46,640 bases of DNA from Spirosoma fluviale (GTDB lineage: Bacteria > Bacteroidota > Bacteroidia > Cytophagales > Spirosomataceae). Location: assembly GCA_945883625.1 (NCBI GenBank), contig CAMCXW010000017.1:1-46640 (forward strand), given 5' to 3'. Of this stretch, positions 22,668 to 29,876 are shown piece by piece; the stretch's first letter is position 1; the number at the start of each line of letters is the position of its first letter. The notes beneath the pieces were generated by a model that was given only the letters and a program-made list of their open reading frames with translations, was not told the origin of the DNA and did not search any database. Both the position numbers and the translations under genes were made by a program.

Positions 22668-25003
22668 ATTTTATACAAGATGCGTAGGCTGATGTTTCGA
22701 CCTTGGTCGTCTGTAAAATATCGGAAGCGATTAAGATAATCGCGGTACGATGTATTCAGGGCGTTATTAATGCGAATACCCACATCTATTTTCTTGAGGT
22801 TGATTCCCCAATTCGCTTGTACTAATTGGTAGCCTTTAGGTGGTTCCGAGTAATCAGATCCTGGTTCCACGCGTGTTTGTCGGCTTACTTGAATGAGGCC
22901 AACACTTACATATTGCTTTTCCTGCATCCAACGGTAGGTCAAGGTATACTCAAAGCGATTTGCTGGAATATTAACGAGGTAACGTTTGTTGGCCGACGAG
23001 TTGTCAACTGCTTGGACGATACTTGTTTTGTGTTGGAGCGCGAGATTGGGTGTCAACTGGTAGGTGGCTTGCGCATCGATACCGCTAAAAATGGCATTGA
23101 TTTGTTCGTAGGTAAAAACCGGAAACGCGCCACGTACGGTGGTGAAGTATTCGGCCACGCCACGCGTAACCATGGGCTTTAAATAGATAAAGTTTTGAAT
23201 GTAATTGTGGAAGACGCCAAGTTCAATTTGTAATTTATTGGCATCAATTAAGGTGTTTAAGCTGGCATTGTAGGCCGTTTCCCCTGTCAAATTAGGATCT
23301 CCAATTTCAAATGCAGCGGCACCATGATGGACGCCATATGAGAATAATTCATTCACGCCAGGCGCACGGAATGCACGAGCTAGGATCAGGTGATTTGTCC
23401 ATTTTTCTGACCAATGGTATTTAAGGCCGGCGCTTCCTGAAAGGCCCATGAAATCGTTCTTACTACGGTTAATTATGGTTGAATAATTGATTTTTGGCCG
23501 ATATACGTCGATTGTTTTTTGGTCGACACGTAGGCCAACTTCAACTTCAAATTTTTCTTTTACCAGGCGCTCAATCGCAAAAACACCTAAGGAATTTTGG
23601 AGGTAATTGGGGAGTAGGCTAGATGTTAATGTGGGTATGGTTACATTTTTGCCCGAGGTTAAATTTCCTTGCATTTGTAAGTTAAAGCCAAATTGCCCTT
23701 TCCACTTTTTAGCTGTGTTGGACTCATCCCAAATTAGTTCTGTTGTGAGGGTATTTAGTAAAAAGCGCAAATTATTTATGCCTCTACCGGCGCGCAATAC
23801 GTCGAGTTCGAGCCTTTCATTATTTTGTAATGCGATAGTTCCGCGTAGGGTTTGACCTAATGCGAATTTAAATTGAGATTTAAATTTACCGAGGCGATGG
23901 TTTATATCTTGATATGGACGAGATATTTCTCTACTAAATTCAAGGGGAGTAAATGCCTCAAAAGGTCTTGAACGGGCAATCGATTTTTCAAGATCATTTA
24001 CATTGCCAATGTGTGAGCCTAAATAGATACCTATATCTGAGTGAAAGTGACTGTAAAATAAATCATTAGACCAGTTATTTTTTTTGTAGCCAATGGCTGC
24101 TGAAAAATTCTCTTCTCGAACACCTGTATTTGCCAAAAAATAGTCGGCCGTACGTATATTCCCCCCATTTTTCAGCGTTCCTTGCAAACGCCAGCCCCAT
24201 CCATTTGCGCGGTTAAATCCACCTTCCAGCATGCCGGACAAAACGGCTTGTCGGCCATTCGTAAAATAAATCGATTGCATTTCCCCTTTCAATCCAGCAC
24301 TATCTGGTAGAGCATCGGGTTCCATCATGACCATACCACCGATGGCATCTCCTCCATACCGTAACCCGCCGGGGCCTTTGATTACTTGAATATTTTTGGA
24401 GACAAATGGGTCAACCTCTGGTGCGTGTTCGCTGCCCCATTGCTGACCTTCTTGTCGGATACCATGGTTTAAAATGATTACTCGGGCTGAGTGCATTCCG
24501 TGAATGACGGGTTTTGAGATGGTGCTACCTGTTTGTAAACTTTGTACGCCGCTGATTCCACGTAACATTTCTCCTAAACTTAAACCGTCTCGTTCGGCTC
24601 GTTCGGTTTCGCTTAAGTTGCCGCGAAGTTGGGCACTACTCTCACTTTTTTTCCCGCTTACTACAACTTCTTGGAGGTGCTCGTCATGGCTTTCTAGCGT
24701 GAAATTTTCGTTGTGATTTGCCTCATCTTGGATGGATATTGGAATTTCTACCGCATCAAAACTGCTCATTTTGCAGATCAATGTATAGTCGCCAGGACAA
24801 AGGGATTGGATTTTGAAATGACCATTTCGGTCGGATAGAGCGATTTTATTTGTTCCTTTTATGTAAATATAGGCCCCAGAAATGGTCTCTTTGGTTTCTT
24901 TTGAAGTCACATTTCCTTCTAAGGTACATGAACAAGTGGCCTGCCCGAATAGCATGCTTGCTGGTGCAAGAAGCAATAAAAGAAAAAATATTTTACGAAA
25001 CAT
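22664..25003 (-). CDS. TonB-dependent outer-membrane receptor
   Basis: 779 residues: signal peptide (to about residue 20), carboxypeptidase-regulatory-like beta-sandwich (about 27-105, LEGNVTSKETKETISGAYIYIKG), plug (about 115-235: GLSLGEMLRGISGVQSLQTG, RVIILNHGIRQEGQQWGSEHAPEVDPF, IQVIKGPGGLRYGGDAIGGMV) and a beta-barrel ending in aromatic-hydrophobic ILYKI. TonB box EVVVSG at about 111. The substrate is not evident. The His-containing plug loop (GMHS, NHG, EHAPEVD) is seen in receptors for metals or metal complexes, so zinc or another metal is possible. No riboswitch or sigma/anti-sigma pair is beside it. Confidence 0.94.
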   Translation of the reverse strand: MFRKIFFLLLLLAPASMLFGQATCSCTLEGNVTSKETKETISGAYIYIKGTNKIALSDRNGHFKIQSLCPGDYTLICKMSSFDAVEIPISIQDEANHNENFTLESHDEHLQEVVVSGKKSESSAQLRGNLSETERAERDGLSLGEMLRGISGVQSLQTGSTISKPVIHGMHSARVIILNHGIRQEGQQWGSEHAPEVDPFVSKNIQVIKGPGGLRYGGDAIGGMVMMEPDALPDSAGLKGEMQSIYFTNGRQAVLSGMLEGGFNRANGWGWRLQGTLKNGGNIRTADYFLANTGVREENFSAAIGYKKNNWSNDLFYSHFHSDIGIYLGSHIGNVNDLEKSIARSRPFEAFTPLEFSREISRPYQDINHRLGKFKSQFKFALGQTLRGTIALQNNERLELDVLRAGRGINNLRFLLNTLTTELIWDESNTAKKWKGQFGFNLQMQGNLTSGKNVTIPTLTSSLLPNYLQNSLGVFAIERLVKEKFEVEVGLRVDQKTIDVYRPKINYSTIINRSKNDFMGLSGSAGLKYHWSEKWTNHLILARAFRAPGVNELFSYGVHHGAAAFEIGDPNLTGETAYNASLNTLIDANKLQIELGVFHNYIQNFIYLKPMVTRGVAEYFTTVRGAFPVFTYEQINAIFSGIDAQATYQLTPNLALQHKTSIVQAVDNSSANKRYLVNIPANRFEYTLTYRWMQEKQYVSVGLIQVSRQTRVEPGSDYSEPPKGYQLVQANWGINLKKIDVGIRINNALNTSYRDYLNRFRYFTDDQGRNISLRILYKI

Positions 25004-25128
25004 GAATGCTTAAAAGGGGTGGTAAATATACGGTAAAATAGGCTGAAAAGCCTACTAATTGATTATTTCAACTAACTCGCCGATGAACACCAATATCTTG
25101 TCGATAAAATTTTGTTTAATTTATTTTG

Positions 25129-25185
25129 AAATTTGTTAAACAAATATTTGTTTTGTTTATTCTTTTTATAAATTTGTTAAACAAA
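25129..25185. promoter_or_regulatory. Twin palindromic operators upstream of the carotenoid sigma gene
   Basis: TTTGTTAAACAAA occurs at 25132-25144 and 25173-25185, centres 41 bp apart (about four helical turns); each is a 6-bp inverted repeat around a central A, and 16 bp are identical around both. Related half sites (TTTGTTTAAT at 25111-25120 and a TTTGTTTTGTTTA-like stretch near 25147-25159) lie around them. Site 2 overlaps the -7 box, site 1 is just upstream of the -33 box. Confidence 0.75.
25147..25176 (+). promoter_or_regulatory. Promoter of the carotenoid-locus ECF sigma gene
   Basis: TTTG (25147-25150), 18 bp, TAAATTTG (25169-25176): both elements match the Bacteroidota consensus. 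Predicted start near 25181, about 20 nt before ATG 25201. Confidence 0.75.
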
Positions 25186-25200
25186 ATCAACAGAAAAAAG

Positions 25201-25704
25201 ATGACGGCGTTAGAATTTTCTTATCAAGTAGGCAATTTTTCCAAATTTTTGAAGCCATTTGCGTTACGTTTAACGCGTGATGGAGACGATGCAAACGATT
25301 TGGTACAAGACACTTTAGTTAAGGCATATACAAATCGCGATAAGTATATGGATGGAACGAACTTGAAGGCATGGTTATTTACCATCATGAAGAATACGTT
25401 CATTACTCAGTACCAACGGATGGTTCGTCGGAACACATTCATTGACACGACAGAAAATTTACATTTTATCAATTCATCAGAAACTGTTCAAATCAATTCC
25501 GCTGAATCTACGTTCATGCGTGAAGATATAAATTTGGCATTAAGTCATACAGAAGAGATGTACCGAGTTCCTTTTCTCATGTATTTTGAGGGATTCAAAT
25601 ATCATGAAATAGCAGACGAGCTAGACTTGCCAATTGGCACAGTCAAAAACCGAATTCATATCGCTCGGAAGTCATTAAAGCAGCATTTGCAAATGTATGC
25701 ATAA
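25201..25704 (+). CDS. ECF-type sigma factor of the carotenoid locus
   Basis: 167 residues. Region 2 FSKFLKPFALRLTRDGDDANDLVQDTLVKAYTNRDKYMDGTNLKAWLFTIMKNTFITQYQRMVRR (about 13-78) and region 4 MYRVPFLMYFEGFKYHEIADELDLPIGTVKNRIHIARKSLKQHL (about 120-163). The start is ATG 25201; a frame continuing back to 25126 would cross the promoter. Location directly before crtI and crtB recalls other bacteria where an ECF sigma controls carotenoid genes in response to light or oxidative stress (CarQ in Myxococcus); here that role is inferred. A terminator separates it from crtI, so it may act in trans on crt or other promoters. Confidence 0.94.
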   Translation: MTALEFSYQVGNFSKFLKPFALRLTRDGDDANDLVQDTLVKAYTNRDKYMDGTNLKAWLFTIMKNTFITQYQRMVRRNTFIDTTENLHFINSSETVQINSAESTFMREDINLALSHTEEMYRVPFLMYFEGFKYHEIADELDLPIGTVKNRIHIARKSLKQHLQMYA

Positions 25705-25740
25705 CATATAATACGTTTTTTGGTTAACAGAGGAGGAAGT

Positions 25741-25770
25741 AAAAAGTCAGATTTTATCTGACTTTTTCTT
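25741..25770 (+). terminator. Intrinsic terminator after the ECF sigma gene
   Basis: AAAAAGTCAGAT (25741-25752), TTT, ATCTGACTTTTT (25756-25767): perfect 12-bp stem with T-rich 3' side. Confidence 0.92.
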
Positions 25771-25802
25771 TGTCCGGATAACGCATAGAATTCCTATATT
25801 TG
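25769..25802 (+). promoter_or_regulatory. Promoter of crtI/crtB
   Basis: TTTG (25769-25772), 22 bp, TATATTTG (25795-25802). The -7 box ends 8 bp before the crtI ATG, predicting a leader of only a few bases. It looks like a primary-sigma promoter, not an obviously ECF-type one. Confidence 0.6.
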
Positions 25803-25810
25803 TTTCGAAT

Positions 25811-27277
25811 ATGAAGAAGATAATTGTAATTGGTGCAGGATTTTCAGGCTTGTCAACTGCGACAGCGCTTGCTGATCAAGGATATGAGGTTGAAATTTTT
25901 GAAAAAAATGACCAAGCGGGTGGTCGCGCACGTGTGTTCTCGGAGAAGGGATTTGTCTTTGACATGGGCCCTAGTTGGTATTGGATGCCTGATATTTTTG
26001 AAGATTACTTCGGCAGGTTTGGTAAAAAGCCATCGGATTATTACAATTTAGTTCGTTTAGACCCGTCGTACACAGTTATCTTGGATGAGCAGCAAATCAT
26101 CGATATGCCTGCAAATTACACTGCACTAAAAAACTTGTTTGATTCCATTGAGCCGGGTGCTGGAAATGCATTAGATCGATTTTTGGAACAAGCGGCCTAT
26201 AAATACAAGGTGGGGATTCAAGAATTTGTTTGGAAACCATCCACTAAAATCACCGAATTTTTAAGTCTTCGCGTTTTGATTGATGCACTCCGCATGGATG
26301 TTTTTCAATCTTTTTATAGCCATGTTCGGAAGTATTTTAAATCGCCAACGCTCTTGAAATTAATGGAATTTCCCATTTTATTTTTGGGAGCTATTTCGCA
26401 AAATACGCCTGCCATGTATAGTTTAATGAATTATGCAGAAATTAAATTGGGCACTTGGTATCCGATGGGCGGCATGCACAATATTGTCAAAGGGATGGTT
26501 GCCCTAGCTGAGGAAAAGGGTGTTAAGATTCGGACCAACATGGAGGTTACGGGTTTTGGCATAACGAATGGCCGTGTGCAATCTGTCAAAACAACTTCTG
26601 GAACGTGGGAGGCTGATGCGGTAGTTGCCAGTGCAGATTACCACCATGTAGAAGAGCTTTTAGGAGATGCCTATCGAAATTACGATGAGTCGTATTGGGA
26701 TAAACGTGTCATGGCTCCGTCTTCGTTATTATTTTATTTAGGCATAAATAAGCGTTTGCCGCGCTTGAAGCATCATAATTTATTTTTTGATCGTGATTTC
26801 TCCGTGCATTCGCATGAAATTTATACGGAGGCTTCTTGGCCAACTGACCCGCTTTTTTATGCTTCAGCACCTTCTGTGACGGATCCATCTGTGGCTCCTG
26901 ATGGTTGTGAAAATGTATTTTTACTGATTCCGGTGGCGCCAAATTTGGTTGATACCGAGGAGGTACGCGAAAAATATTTTGCGCAATTGATGGATCGTTT
27001 GGAGGCGTATTGTGGTGTTTCGATTCGGGATTCGATTGTTTATAAGCGTTCGTATGCGCACCGAGATTTCATCGGAGACTATCATGCGTTCAAGGGGAAC
27101 GCGTATGGGTTAGCGAACACATTGATGCAAACGGCTATTTTGAAGCCTAGTTTAAAAAATAAACGGGTGGCTAATTTGTTTTACACGGGCCAACTAACCG
27201 TTCCGGGACCGGGTGTTCCTCCTTCACTTATATCAGGTTTAGTCGTTGCTAAGGAAGTTGACAAATCATTTAACTAG
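25811..27277 (+). CDS. crtI: Phytoene desaturase (CrtI type)
   Basis: 488 residues. FAD-dependent desaturation of phytoene to lycopene or an intermediate, at the membrane. Seen: dinucleotide-binding IVIGAGFSGLSTATALADQG (residues 5-24, GxGxxG) followed by EKNDQAGGRARVFSEKGFVFDMGPSWYWMP, YPMGGMHNIVKGMVALAEEKGVKI in the middle, and the C-terminal family signature NLFYTGQLTVPGPGVPPSLISGLV. Number of desaturation steps cannot be told. crtB begins 4 bp downstream, so the two form one operon. Confidence 0.96.
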   Translation: MKKIIVIGAGFSGLSTATALADQGYEVEIFEKNDQAGGRARVFSEKGFVFDMGPSWYWMPDIFEDYFGRFGKKPSDYYNLVRLDPSYTVILDEQQIIDMPANYTALKNLFDSIEPGAGNALDRFLEQAAYKYKVGIQEFVWKPSTKITEFLSLRVLIDALRMDVFQSFYSHVRKYFKSPTLLKLMEFPILFLGAISQNTPAMYSLMNYAEIKLGTWYPMGGMHNIVKGMVALAEEKGVKIRTNMEVTGFGITNGRVQSVKTTSGTWEADAVVASADYHHVEELLGDAYRNYDESYWDKRVMAPSSLLFYLGINKRLPRLKHHNLFFDRDFSVHSHEIYTEASWPTDPLFYASAPSVTDPSVAPDGCENVFLLIPVAPNLVDTEEVREKYFAQLMDRLEAYCGVSIRDSIVYKRSYAHRDFIGDYHAFKGNAYGLANTLMQTAILKPSLKNKRVANLFYTGQLTVPGPGVPPSLISGLVVAKEVDKSFN

Positions 27278-27281
27278 TCAA

Positions 27282-28088
27282 ATGGATTTATATTTAAAGG
27301 TATCGCTCGATTCGAGTAAGTTGTTGACACAAGCTTATTCAACCTCTTTTTCATCTGGGATTCGGACTTTGGATAAACAATATCATGAAGCGATTTATGC
27401 GATTTATGGTTTTGTGCGTTTGGCGGATGAAATTGTAGATACGTTTCACGACCAGGATAAGCAAGCGCTTTTAGCGCGATTCCGCGCTGCCACCTTTCAG
27501 GCAATTGAAGAAAAAATTAGCTTGAATCCTATTTTACATTCATTTCAATGGGTGGTGAATACATTTCAAATTGGGCATGATTTGATTGATGCTTTTCTAG
27601 TTTCCATGGAAATGGATTTGACGGATCGGGTTTATGATGTTGCGACGTACAAAACGTATATATATGGTTCCGCAGAGGTTGTTGGCCTTATGTGTTTACG
27701 TGTTTTCTGTTTAGGGAATTCGGTGGAATATGATTTTTTACGTGCGGATGCTTGTGCTTTGGGTTCAGCTTTTCAAAAAATTAATTTTTTACGGGATATA
27801 CGTTCAGATTTTGATGAGCGTGGACGTGTGTATTTTCCGGGAGTTAATTTTGAAACGTTCTCAGATAAGGAGAAGAAGGAGATTGAGGCTGATATTCAAT
27901 TGGATTTTGATGCTGGTTTGCGGGGTATTGAGAATTTGCCAAAACCTGCTCGAAAAGGTGTCCTGCTCGCATACGAATATTACATTCGATTGTTTGAAAA
28001 GATCAAGGCACTTCCTGCATCTCGAGTTAAGGAAGAGCGTATTCGAGTGCCAGATTGGGAAAAATTGTTGATTTACCTCCGCGTGTAA
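27282..28088 (+). CDS. crtB: Phytoene synthase
   Basis: 268 residues. Head-to-head condensation of two geranylgeranyl diphosphates to phytoene. Both Mg-diphosphate aspartate motifs are visible: DEIVD at residues 49-53 and DIRSD near 172-176 in KINFLRDIRSDFDERGRVYFP, plus AYSTSFSSGIRTL at the N-terminus and YVDVATYKTYIYGSAEVVGLM-like substrate pocket. ATG 27282 lies 4 bp after crtI; an in-frame start at 27246 would lie inside crtI. No cyclase, hydroxylase or ketolase genes follow, so the final carotenoid is built from genes elsewhere. Confidence 0.95.
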   Translation: MDLYLKVSLDSSKLLTQAYSTSFSSGIRTLDKQYHEAIYAIYGFVRLADEIVDTFHDQDKQALLARFRAATFQAIEEKISLNPILHSFQWVVNTFQIGHDLIDAFLVSMEMDLTDRVYDVATYKTYIYGSAEVVGLMCLRVFCLGNSVEYDFLRADACALGSAFQKINFLRDIRSDFDERGRVYFPGVNFETFSDKEKKEIEADIQLDFDAGLRGIENLPKPARKGVLLAYEYYIRLFEKIKALPASRVKEERIRVPDWEKLLIYLRV

Positions 28089-28089
28089 T

Positions 28090-28812
28090 ATGGATTTTTG
28101 GCTTCTCCTTGTTTTACTAGGCACCATGGCATTTTTATATGCCTCAGTAGGACATGGTGGAGCATCTGGCTATCTAGCCGTTTTAGCTCTATTTAGTGTG
28201 GCACCTGTGGTGATGAAGCAATCGGCTCTTTTGTTGAACTTGGGTGTTTCGTTGATGTCTTTTATCGCATTTTACCAACAAGGGTTTTTTAAGTGGCGTT
28301 TGTTTTGGCCTTTTGCCTTGGGATCTATTCCGGCTGCTTTTTTAGGTGCGCGCGTTCCACTGAGTGATTCAAGCTATAAACAAATTTTGGGCGTTTGCTT
28401 ATTGATTGCAGTACTTCGTATGCTAGTTAGCTTACGCGAATCGTCGGCTAAGCCACTTCCTTTGTGGGCAGGTTTAACTGCTGGGTACTTGATCGGTTTG
28501 CTTTCGGGTATGATTGGAATCGGGGGTGGAATTATTTTGAGTCCGGTCTTATTATTGTTTTGCTGGGCAAATTTAAAAGAGGCTGCGGCGGTTTCTGCGC
28601 TGTTTATTTTTGTTAATTCGATTGCAGGTTTAGCTGGATTAACAACATGGATTCCCTTAGATAACACCTCGCTTATCTATTGGTTGGCGGCCTCATTAAT
28701 CGGGGGTTTTTTAGGTGCTAGGTGGGGTGCTGGTGTAGCATCAAATTCGAACGTAAAATGGGTATTAGCTTTGGTGCTTATTATTGCATCAGTGAAACTT
28801 TGGTTTGTATAA
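28090..28812 (+). CDS. TauE/SafE-family membrane permease
   Basis: 240 residues, eight predicted membrane segments in two similar halves: ASVGHGGASGYLAVLALF near the start and GLLSGMIGIGGGIILSPVLLL in the middle, the paired G-x-G-G-G repeats typical of TauE/SafE (sulfite/sulfonate or other small organic anion) exporters. It starts 1 bp after the crtB stop, so it is in the crt transcript, although a link with carotenoids is not obvious. The substrate is unknown. Confidence 0.9.
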   Translation: MDFWLLLVLLGTMAFLYASVGHGGASGYLAVLALFSVAPVVMKQSALLLNLGVSLMSFIAFYQQGFFKWRLFWPFALGSIPAAFLGARVPLSDSSYKQILGVCLLIAVLRMLVSLRESSAKPLPLWAGLTAGYLIGLLSGMIGIGGGIILSPVLLLFCWANLKEAAAVSALFIFVNSIAGLAGLTTWIPLDNTSLIYWLAASLIGGFLGARWGAGVASNSNVKWVLALVLIIASVKLWFV

Positions 28813-28821
28813 ATCGATAGG

Positions 28822-29736
28822 ATGGAAAATGTAAATCAGGATACGGGATTTGGGGAGCGGAGTGCCGATATGGGTGGTCGCATGGTCAATAAAGACGGGT
28901 CATTTAATATTCGTCGTATTGGGATTCATGTCCATCATCGGGTAAGTAATTATCAGAATATGTTGACCATGAAGAGGTGGCGATTTTTGATTGTTATTTT
29001 GCTGGTTTATTTGTTGATAAACGCTGTATTTACCGCGCTGTATTGGCTTGCGGGTCCTGAAGGTTTGCAAGGTGTTGATTACCAGCAAGATACTTGGGGG
29101 CAGCTAAAGCAGTTATTCTTTTTCTCAACGCAGACATTAACTACGGTGGGTTATGGGCGCATAAATCCCGTGAGTGAATTAGCTAATTGGATTGCTGCAC
29201 TTGAATCGCTGGTGGGGTTTTTATCTTTAGCCATTGCTACTGGACTTTTGTATGGTCGGTTTTCACGGCCAAAGGCATTTATTCGTTTTTCAAATTTGAT
29301 TGTGTATTCTCAATACAAAGGAGGGAAGGCGTTGATGTTTCGATTGGTATGTTATAAGGACGACCATTTATTAATGAATGCAGAAATTAAGGTGAATGTG
29401 CGTATTCAGACACCGGATAATACCTATCGTTTCTATAATCTTCGTTTAGAGAGAAGCCACGTAGATAGCTTAGTTTTGAATTGGACTGTTGTTCATCCTA
29501 TCGATGAGGATAGTCCATTTTATGGTTTGTCCCAAAAAGAGATTGTTACCTTGCAGCCTGAAATTGCCGCAAATTTGACAGGATTTGATGAGGTGTATTC
29601 ATCCACCGTTGTTGCACGTATTTCCTATACCATTCAGGATTTTAAATTCGGATTTAAATTCTTGCCCATGTATTTCAGCAAATCCAAACGAACCGATTTA
29701 GATTTAGCCAAATTGAACCTAATCGATCAGGAATAA
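28822..29736 (+). CDS. Inward-rectifier-type potassium channel (KirBac)
   Basis: 304 residues. N-terminal amphipathic part with RRIGIHVHHRVSNYQNMLTMKRWRFLIVILLVYLLINAVF (first membrane helix about 54-75), pore loop with the K+ selectivity filter TVGYG at 108-112 in TLTTVGYGRINPVSE, second helix about 120-147, then a C-terminal immunoglobulin-like cytoplasmic domain (RPKAFIRFSNLIVYSQYKGGKALMFRLVCYKD... LNWTVVHPIDEDSPFYGLS). This matches prokaryotic Kir channels. It lies 9 bp after the TauE-like gene and ends at a strong terminator, so it closes the crt transcription unit. Confidence 0.95.
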   Translation: MENVNQDTGFGERSADMGGRMVNKDGSFNIRRIGIHVHHRVSNYQNMLTMKRWRFLIVILLVYLLINAVFTALYWLAGPEGLQGVDYQQDTWGQLKQLFFFSTQTLTTVGYGRINPVSELANWIAALESLVGFLSLAIATGLLYGRFSRPKAFIRFSNLIVYSQYKGGKALMFRLVCYKDDHLLMNAEIKVNVRIQTPDNTYRFYNLRLERSHVDSLVLNWTVVHPIDEDSPFYGLSQKEIVTLQPEIAANLTGFDEVYSSTVVARISYTIQDFKFGFKFLPMYFSKSKRTDLDLAKLNLIDQE

Positions 29737-29737
29737 A

Positions 29738-29768
29738 AAAATCTCGAATTTAGCTCATTCGAGATTTT
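29738..29768. terminator. Terminator at the end of the crt-Kir unit
   Basis: AAAATCTCGAAT (29738-29749), 7-nt loop, ATTCGAGATTTT (29757-29768), perfect 12-bp stem with A-run upstream and T-run at the end; could act in both directions. Confidence 0.9.
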
Positions 29769-29835
29769 ATCAGTTTCCTGGAGTAAAAAATCAGTTTTTT
29801 TCTAGGTGAGTTGCATCTAAAACCGGTTTTTTGCT

Positions 29836-29868
29836 AACGCTGCCGGGGTCTTCAACCCCGGCAGCGTT
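29836..29868. repeat. GC-rich perfect 14-bp hairpin downstream of the M1 peptidase gene
   Basis: AACGCTGCCGGGGT (29836-29849), loop CTTCA, ACCCCGGCAGCGTT (29855-29868). It begins 8 bp after the peptidase stop codon on the minus strand. GC content is far above the surroundings and no T run follows on either strand, so it is not a standard terminator; it could be an mRNA 3'-end stabiliser or a dispersed palindromic element. Confidence 0.8.
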
Positions 29869-29876
29869 TACCCTCC

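Noticed and set aside
25126-25200. N-terminal extension of the carotenoid sigma factor (hydrophobic start)
   Set aside because: This DNA contains the promoter and palindromes; ATG 25201 is followed by the conserved sigma region 2.
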